64,000 nucleotides of DNA, taken from NCBI RefSeq assembly GCF_011745365.1, contig NW_024468918.1:698488-762487 (forward strand). The letters are read 5' to 3'. Source of the DNA: Cryphonectria parasitica EP155. Its lineage: Eukaryota > Ascomycota > Sordariomycetes > Diaporthales > Cryphonectriaceae. Below are positions 56,444 through 64,000 of the stretch, piece after piece; position 1 is the first letter of the stretch; each line of letters begins with the position of its first letter. The notes beneath the pieces are model-generated. The model had not been told where the DNA came from. It worked only from the letters and a program-made list of their open reading frames with translations, and did not search any database. The position numbers were made by a program, and so were the translations under genes.

Positions 56444-58420
56444 TAAGGATCTGCTTTATATAGAACTGGTTCTAAGATAATATGCCTGATGATTTCGTTG
56501 AAAGCTTCTTGTATTTTGAAGATTCATTTGAAAAGCTATTCTTTCTTAGTAAGATTTGTAAAAGAGTATGCAATTCAGCTATAGTTCTTGATGAACTATC
56601 TATAGAAGTTGATATATTCGAGAAAAGATCTAACATTTCTAATATTTCTGGGAATTAGCTAGTTTCTAACAGCTTTCACCTTATCCTTTTGTAGCTTGAT
56701 GCATTCCAGCTCGATTGTGAATTCGAGATAATTGACTTTTTGTATGTGAAAGTAGCTTTTTGCAGGTTTTACAAGAAGCTTCGCATTCTAGAGCATTTGC
56801 AATACTATTTTCATGTATTTCTTATATTCTTTCAATGTTCGAAAGTAAATAAGAATGTTATTGAGATAGGCAATAATGAATTGATTCAGATGCTTGCATA
56901 GAATATAATTAATCATTTTCTGGAATGAAGCTAGAGCATTCATTAAATCAAAAGATATAATCAAATATTTATAGTATCTGTAGCATATTCTAAAAGTAGT
57001 TTTTCATTCTTCTTTTTCTTTTACTTTGATCAGATTGTAAGCTTCTTTTAAATCTAGAACTGTAAATCATTATGCTTCTTGCAGCCTATCTTGTAATTCC
57101 TTAATAAGTAGCAATAAATATTAGTTTTTGATTATAATATTGTTGAATTGCTTGTAGTTAATATATAGCTTGAGCTTACTGTTCTTTTTGAGTATAAATA
57201 GAATAGAGTATTCTGCTGGTAATTGCAATAATTATATATATCTCTTCTTAAGATTCTCGTTGAGATACTTCTTGAATATCTCTAGTTATGCTTTGTTTAG
57301 TCTATAGATGGAAAAGAACTTGGGCTGTTTTTCTTCTTATAGTAGGATTTTGTGATTGTATGAGCTGTATTCCAGTAGTTCTGTATCCAATTCTCTCTGG
57401 AATAGTTTCTTAAACTTGTAATATTCTCGTAATATATTTGCGAGTATTGGTTCTAGTTCTTGTACTGTTTCTGCTATCTGGAGGAATAGTAGATACTGTT
57501 GAGCGTGCTTCTTTTCGTTTATTGTTTTTAGCAACTTTTTTGAGAGCTTTGAGCATTTGCTCCGAGCTGAACTGAGCGCTCGAGAGCCTGGTTTCGAGGT
57601 TTTTCCTATATGGATCTATAATCCACATTCTAAAGCTTTTCCTTGTTGCTTCGGAGCGAACTAACTTGCTAAGAATCTCGCTTTTATTATTTTGCTAATC
57701 TATTAGTACTCTAGCACTGTTTGAATTTGCTTATTACTAGGTTCTTCTTCTTGAACTGCTAGCTCTGCTGATTTGAAGATGTATATGAAGTTGTTTAAAG
57801 CTTCTTTTTCCGAGTATTCTTCAATAACTAGCTTCAATTCTGCATTATTAATTGCAACTATTTCTCTGAATACAGCTTATTCTTATAAGATCTAGCTAGT
57901 AATTCAATCGATTCAAGAATTATGCTTTTTAAGCTATGAAAGTTCTATAATTAGCTTATATTATACTATATTCGTAATATCAAAGGAAGCTCTGATTATA
58001 TATTCTTAGATTAAGATAGATAGATAATTAGTTTTCTTATTGATTATTCCTTGATTATATGCAATAGATTATTCTTCTATAGTACTAAGAATGTATGAGC
58101 ATCTTTTTCATCTCTATTATAGTTGTGCTTGATTAATGATGTATAGAAATATAAAGTTTCTCTAAGTGCTACTATTCAATAGTATGCTGCACTTGTATTC
58201 TTGAATGTATATATTGAACTTAATATAAGCATAATCTGTTCTGAAAGCTTTATATAGGAACTGTTCTAATCTGATTATCTGCAGTTCTTTTATAAGCGAT
58301 TCTATTCTTTTGGAGTTATTAAGAACTGCTTATTCTTCTAAGCCTGCTTTGCTGCTTCTTAAGCAAGCTTCTTAGCTTGCTTTTGCTTATATTATTATTA
58401 TTTCTAATCTTTCTTCTATT
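56444..58420 (-). pseudogene. T6 pol, RT and protease part
   Basis: Minus-strand RT with YLNN at 56857-56868 and a protease near 58160, continuing from 41559. It keeps more C and G than the left part of T6, in line with a different origin of the two halves. Confidence 0.82.
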
Positions 58421-60385
58421 AATACTAGTTGCAAATCTTATTACTAATATAGATTATATAGAGTATTATCTCATACTGCTACTATTTTATCTTCTTATCT
58501 ATACATTGCATAGAATAATTGTTTAATAGCCTGATATATGTATTATAATGCTATTTATTGAGAACTTCTCTGAAGCGGAGTTTCTTTTCTTTAATAGCTT
58601 GAAGGATTTATTCTGATTCTCTAATAGGGAATTATTTGTATTGCATCTTATTCGAAAAATGCATTTTGCAGTTATAATAGATGCAGAAGATCTATGCTAG
58701 TTTGTAGTATAGATTGTGAAGTAGGCTAATCCAAGAATCCTTATCTTGTTATGCTTCGATATCTTGCAAGGGAATGCAGATGAAGAGCTTTTCTAGCTCT
58801 ATCCTATAAACGAGATATTCAATTCATATTATTTCCTTATTCTATTCAATGCTGAAGGGAAATCTTTCTGTAAGCTTCTTGGATTCATTGTTCACAGGAG
58901 ATTCTGATGAATCATTGAGCTATTTACTCTAGTTTGATTTTTCCATTGCCTGAGAAGCATTTTCAGTATTATTCATGTATTTATATCAGTAACCAAGAAA
59001 GTATTATCTCTTATTTATATCCCTAATCATAATACTTAGTATAAGCAATAAAGAATATTGAAGAGTATTATTGCTAAGCTCTTCTTCCAATATCTGAATA
59101 TTCTGTTCTGCAATATTAGAGCAATTCGAGTTACTACTTGTAGAAGTGCTAAACATATACTCTCGTTCTGCTATTGCTATTTATCTGCAGCGCCTAGGTT
59201 TCTGAGAGAATCATTCTGAATCTTTCTTACTCGAGAGATATATTAAGCAGTTATTATTATAGCAGAATATTCAGCTAAGACTTCTATAATTAATAGAGTT
59301 CGATACTTGCTTTGAGAGAATATTTTTGCTTAGTTGATTGAGTTTCTATTACTAAGCAATATTTATCTAGCATTCTTTCTGAACTAGTTGCTATTTGTTT
59401 TTCTGAGATTGATAGTAGTTATATATTATATATTCTTATTTATTGCAATTATAGCAAATAATACTATTCTTTTTGCTATACTGCTTATTAGCTATATTGA
59501 GTTTCATGAGATTAGCATATATAGTACTGCTTTAAGCTATATTGCTATATTAACTGCTATTCTTGTTTTAGAGTTTCTTGCTTATATTAGCTGGAATTCT
59601 CCAAGTTTAGCTTTTTCCTTTCTTGAACTTTTCTATTCATTATTCATATAAATAATTATTAATACAGATAGCTTGATTAGAGAATATTATAAAGTTTTCT
59701 AGCTAATTCTATTTAAAGATTTTATTCTTAATATTGTTCTTGAGTTTCTTATAATAGTGCTTTATAAGATTCTTATCTTTCTATAAGAATTTTGCTAAAA
59801 GCTGCTTGAATCTGATTATATAAGCAGAAGCTGATTTAGTCTGCTTAAGATTTATAAGCTGCTAAGCTGTAATGCATTTCTTGTTAGAATTACTAAAGAT
59901 TTCTTTAAGAGCTTTTTCAAAGCTTTCAAAGAAATCGAATATATTCTTAGTACTCTGGATGCATATATTGGAGTTATTGTAATGCTTCAGATAGTTGTAC
60001 AGAAAAGGCTTGTATTAAATAAGAGCATTCTTTTCAAAACGAGTTCTTGCAAGAATAATCTTTTCAGATTCCATAGTAAACTGAGCTGTATAGTATAAAA
60101 AGTATGCTCTGCAGTAAGTAAGGAATCTATGCAGCATCTTTTGATTACTATTATATATAGCAAGTTTATTCATCTTATATGCTTTTCCAGCATTATTAGT
60201 AACTATAGAGATAAACTGTATCTGCTAAGCTTGTTAAGCTAGCTAAGCTTATTGGTTGGTAATAATAGCGCTCTAGATCTGCTGTTATTTGCACAGGTTC
60301 TGAATATGCTGAATGAGCTAATATACCTGGTTAATCAGTTCTTTCTGAGTAGAGACGTACAAGAACGAAGAGGTTTCTGGAGAAG
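58290..60385 (-). pseudogene. T6 gag
   Basis: From the leader near 60385 to the stop complement TTA at 58290-58292. Knuckle near 59420-59460, Lys-rich tail near 58360. Broken by stops. Confidence 0.76.
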
Positions 60386-60449
60386 CTATCGTATTCTGTA
60401 TTGCTCAAGGGAATAATACTAAACTGTTCTTGAACAAGAGTTGTAAAAA

Positions 60450-60902
60450 TGTAATGAGCACTGCAGCAATCCGAAGATTCCTAAGTATACGAAGGGGTTT
60501 ATGCTAACAAGAGCGGTGCTAAAGTATCAAGTTCTTGAATACGGAACTGTACAAGTTTTAATAAGTAGCGCAAGTGTTTACTGCTTTTGGAGCTACTTAG
60601 TATATGAAACTGAATACTTAGATTTACAACTGAAGAGCTATGTACTGAATCTATCTAATAGTAATGAACGTATTCTTATATATCCAGCTCTTCAGTATGA
60701 ATATGTTGAATAGCAATATATCCAAGTTATCCTGCTAGCTTTGGATAGCACATATCCGAAGCTATCCTTCCTGATTGGTCGTGATTATAACCCTAACCCT
60801 AGGTTATGTAATCAATGCTTTGTCGGAACGTTGGGTTCTTGTCACCTGGTCCTTGTTACCCGTGACCTGTTTCGTAACCTGCATGTTGGATGGGTTATAA
60901 CA
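60450..60902 (-). repeat. T6 right (5') LTR, type alpha
   Basis: 453 bp with a well-preserved U3, including AACCCTAACCCTA (60789-60801). It matches the T4 LTR, not the left LTR of T6. TATAT follows. Confidence 0.92.
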
Positions 60903-61249
60903 TATATTCTGCAGTAGATAAGAAATTTATATAGTATCTTTTGATTGCTATTATACATAGCAAGCTTATTTATCTTATATACTTTTTCAGCATTACTGAT
61001 AATTATAAAGATAAACTGTGCCTGCTAAGCTTATTAAGCTAGCTAAGCTTGCTGATTAGTAATAATAGCGCTTTAAGCTTGCTATTAGTTGCGCAGATTC
61101 TGAATATGCTGAATGAGCTAGTATATCTGATTAACTAGTTCTTTCTGAGTAGAAGCATATAAGAATGAAGAGGATCTCTAAGAAGCTATTGTATTCTGTA
61201 TTGCTTAAGAGGATAATACTGAACTGTTCTTGAATAAGAGTTGTTAAAA
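60903..61249 (-). pseudogene. Fragment Q: 5' part of a reverse family 1 gag and leader
   Basis: Minus-strand leader and N-terminal gag, aligning with 60091-60449 of T6. It begins abruptly next to the T6 right LTR. Contains the Gln/Ala-rich coiled start. Confidence 0.8.
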
Positions 61250-61685
61250 TATAATGAGTACTGCAGTAATCCGAAGATTCCAAAGTATATAAGGAGTTTA
61301 TGCTAATAAGAGCAGTGCTAGATATGAGCTTTGAATACGGAAATATAACTGAATAACTATATAAGTATTCACTGCTTTTAAAGCTATTAAAGTAAGAGAG
61401 TAATCTGATATTTAGATTAATAATTGAAGAGCTATATACTAAATTTATCTAATAGTAATGAATATATCTTTATATATCTAGCTCTTTAGTATAGCTCATC
61501 TTGGCTTACTATTGATTCAGATAATCCGAGCTTACTGAATCACCTAATGATCCAGTAATTCATCCCTGTTGTAACCCTAACCCTGGATTATGTAATCAAT
61601 GTTTAGTTAGAACTTTGGGTTCTTAACACCTGGTTCTTATTACTCGTAACCTGTTTGTAACCTGCATGTTGGATGAGTTATAACA
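61250..61685 (-). repeat. Fragment Q 5' LTR (type delta)
   Basis: 436 bp, same type as 7473-7908 but in the opposite orientation. Carries AACCCTAACCCT (61573-61584). The right flank is AAGAT; the left partner is not in the window. Confidence 0.9.
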
Positions 61686-62003
61686 AAGATTCTTTGATTA
61701 TACAAATAAAAGAGAATATAATTTGAAAAGATAATATATACTATTTATTACAGCATCAATAATATAGAAAAGTTGGATTGTATTAAAGCTAAGAAAGCTG
61801 AAAAGAAGTATTATTATACTGCTATTACTATATAGGAGATTATATCTAAGAAGTTAGCTATAGTTGCTAGAAATTCTTCTTTTAAGAGTTTTAATTGAAA
61901 TTCTGTAAATATAAAGAATTCTATAATAAATTAGTTAAGTTTTCTAAAGAGTAAGATTTCTAAAGCTTTTAAGCTTTAGTTTGGAATAAAGCAATTATTC
62001 TAA
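61686..62003 (+). pseudogene. Fragment R antisense gene, C-terminal half
   Basis: Extensively mutated but alignable to T9 residue by residue from about 61772: EKLDCIKAKKAEKK against EELDCMEAEEAEAE, then SSFKSFN-NSVNIKNSIIN and LSFLKSKISKAF. Stop TAA 62001-62003. The N-terminal half is cut off by the Q LTR. Confidence 0.7.
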
Positions 62004-64000
62004 ATACTAGTTTCTTTCCTTTTCTAATACTTAGCTACTTTTTTCTAAGCATTTTTAATATTTTCCTATAATTTCTATAAATTCTTGCTTACTAAATAAT
62101 CTTTCTATTTAATAAAATATTCTTATATATTATTTATATTTTTATATTTAAGAATTTTTTCAATTTTATATTCTGATTTATTATTTTCTACTTCTATTAT
62201 ATTATTTATTAGTATTTTCTATATTATTAATTCTAGTAATAAGATATAAAATATTAGATATATTCTTATCTTATAAATTAATACTAATTTATAATTAATT
62301 AGAAAAATTTATTATAAGATTTTAAATAGTTCTAACTTCTTATAATCAAATTTATTATTAAGTTTAATTATTTTAATATTTTTCTAAAGTAAATAAGCTT
62401 TATTTTTCTTTTATAGAATTAGTTTTTTAATTCTTTTAGAATTTATATATTATATTATTCGTTTCTAAATGAATTATAGTTCTAATTGGAATTCTTTCTA
62501 AACTTTCTTAATCTTTTTAATTCTTTTATTTGCAGCTTTTATATCTACTTTTAGCAATATTTTGTAATAAGTTATTGAATTATATTTATAGAATATAAAG
62601 AATAATAATTTCTTTATTATACTTATATTTATATTATTATAAGCAAACTATATAAGGAATAACAGATCTATTCAATTATTCTATTCTTAGTTAATATAAT
62701 ATTGAAAATATTGCTTTATAATCTAATTTATTCTTTCTATCTATTTATTTATTTGCAAATAAAATGCTATAAATATTCTATAATATGCTTTAAGCTATTT
62801 TATAAGCAAAGTTTAGAACTTTGAATTGAACTTTCTATCTCTATTAGAAATTACTTCTTCTAATATACTATAATTAATAATAATTATTCTAAGAAATATA
62901 TATACAAATTCTTCTACTATACTACTTTTCTTATAAGAGAAAAAATAAATATATTTGCTTAATTTGCAAACTATTACTAGAATACTATTATATTATACTT
63001 TAATTAAAAATTCTTATAAGAAAAATAGCTTAATAATAAAATCTAAATTAATAAATTATTATATAATTATAAATACTAATAAGAAGTATAATAGTTTATA
63101 AAGCTTATATCTTTCTGCTTTATTCTTTTTATAGCTATTATATTATTATATAAAATCTTTAATTCTTTTTCTAAAATTTAGCAGATTTTAATATCTTTTA
63201 ATATATTTATAAGTTGTTTTAATTTTTTAATATTCATATACTAATATATTATATATATTCTTAATATAATTATTTTATTTATTTAAAGTTATTAATTCTG
63301 AATTCTTTTCTAAAGATTTAATTCTGAAAATAGCATTTAGCTTTCGATATATATTAATAAGATTTCCTAATTTATCTTGAATAAAGATATTTTATATATT
63401 CAAGAAATCTATATCCCAATAATCTGATTTTCTGCTAAAAGCATCTACTTGTTTATTTTCTAAGCTTTTGCAATATATAATTCTGAAATTGAATTATAAG
63501 AGAAATTCTGCTTATTTAATTTATTATTTATTTAAGATCTTAATTATTATAAATATAAATAGATTTTTATAATCTGAATAAATTATAATTAAGTATTATA
63601 TATTAATAAAATAATATTGCTATTTTTTAAAAGCTTTTATTATTATTATAAATTTCTAATTTAAGATTTTATAATTAATTTCTAAGCTATTTAACTTTTT
63701 TGAAAAATTATTTATAATTCTTAAATATTCTTAATTATCTTACTAATCAAATTATTTCTTAAATATATATTCTAATATATCAATTTTGATTTCAAATAGC
63801 TTATAGAGATTTGCTTTATATAGAATTAATTCTAAAATAATATACTTAATAATCTTATTAAAAGCTTTCTATATCTTAGAAATTTATTTAAAAAGCTACT
63901 TCTTAATAAGATTTATAAGAGAATATATAATTTAGCTATAATTCTTAATAAACTATTTATAAAAATTAATATATTTAAGAAAAGATTTAATATTTCTAAT
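62004..64000 (-). pseudogene. Fragment R pol: chromodomain, integrase, RNase H, part of RT
   Basis: The most AT-shifted copy in the window. It aligns along its length with T2 pol (9442 onward) and reaches the RT/RNase H region at the window edge. Nearly every Trp and most Gln codons have become stops. Presumably among the oldest elements here. Confidence 0.82.

Larger units (their letters stand above)
31186..60902 (-). mobile_element. T6: reverse family 1 element with unlike ends, split by T7 and T8
   Basis: The interior is continuous once T7 and T8 are removed: 31652-32741, 40055-41559, 56444-60449. The left LTR (31186-31651, 466 bp) is type beta, the right LTR (60450-60902, 453 bp) type alpha. 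Flanks are TTCTT and TATAT, not a duplication. The sequence to the left is a T5 leader, to the right a gag (fragment Q). This looks like a join of two elements rather than one insertion. Confidence 0.8.

Noticed and set aside
60789..60801. Internal telomere or subtelomeric end
   Set aside because: Fewer than three repeat units, in fixed position inside LTRs.
236..60902. Repeated 450-bp units might suggest a CRISPR or tandem satellite array
   Set aside because: They are LTR pairs with terminal TG/CA, 5-bp target duplications and pol genes between them, at irregular spacing.
1..64000. Possible mitochondrial DNA, because of the AT richness
   Set aside because: LTR retrotransposons with target duplications, chromodomains and the RIP pattern are nuclear features, and no mitochondrial gene is present.

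Overview
The window looks like an AT-rich, gene-free, heterochromatic block of a filamentous ascomycete nuclear genome. Everything I can assign is LTR retrotransposon of the Ty3/gypsy (Metaviridae, chromovirus) class. The copies are riddled with C-to-T and G-to-A changes that create TAG, TAA and TGA codons, the pattern of repeat-induced point mutation (RIP). I see no host gene, tRNA, rRNA or CRISPR array. Organism and mechanism are inferred from this pattern alone.

Two element families occur. Family 1 (LTR 436-466 bp, ends TGTTATAAC...CATTACA, internal about 6.5 kb) supplies T1-T6, T8, T9 and the fragments X, the lone LTR at 7473, H, Q and R. Family 2 (LTR 310 bp) supplies T7 and a 64-bp LTR stub at 7409. 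In family 1, gag (CCHC knuckle) is followed in the -1 frame by protease, reverse transcriptase, RNase H, integrase and a chromodomain. In T7, gag and pol share one frame with two zinc knuckles. No gag-pol gene is intact.

Layout, left to right: forward fragment X (1-235, resumed at 7268) is split by reverse element T1 (236-7267, duplication CTAAG). Then come the family 2 LTR stub (7409-7472), a lone family 1 LTR (7473-7908) and reverse fragment H (7909-8241, resumed at 30600). H is split by reverse T2 (8242-30599, ACTAA), T2 by reverse T3 (12825-27719, CTCCT/CTTCT), and T3 by forward T4 (15038-22458, TAAGA). H is also interrupted by forward T5 (30662-31185), which is interrupted by reverse T6 (31186-60902). 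T6 carries forward T7 (32742-40049, GTTAA) and forward T8 (41560-56438, GCTTG). The 3' LTR of T8 holds forward T9 (48892-56305, AGTAA). Reverse fragments Q (60903-61685) and R (61686-64000) close the window. The deepest nest has five levels: H, T5, T6, T8, T9.

The most interesting content is a second gene on the opposite strand of the elements, between pol and the 3' LTR, converging on pol so that the two stop codons overlap. It encodes a small Cys-rich, coiled-coil protein of about 200 residues. It exists in several divergent versions; one has a 53-nt intron at the same place in four copies. Family 2 has an analogous antisense gene. These antisense segments are also the main islands spared by the mutations. 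Other points of interest are the swapping of LTR U3 regions, an inverted repeat around the TATA box in every version, a chimeric element (T6), and a mutation spectrum that seems to spare GpC.
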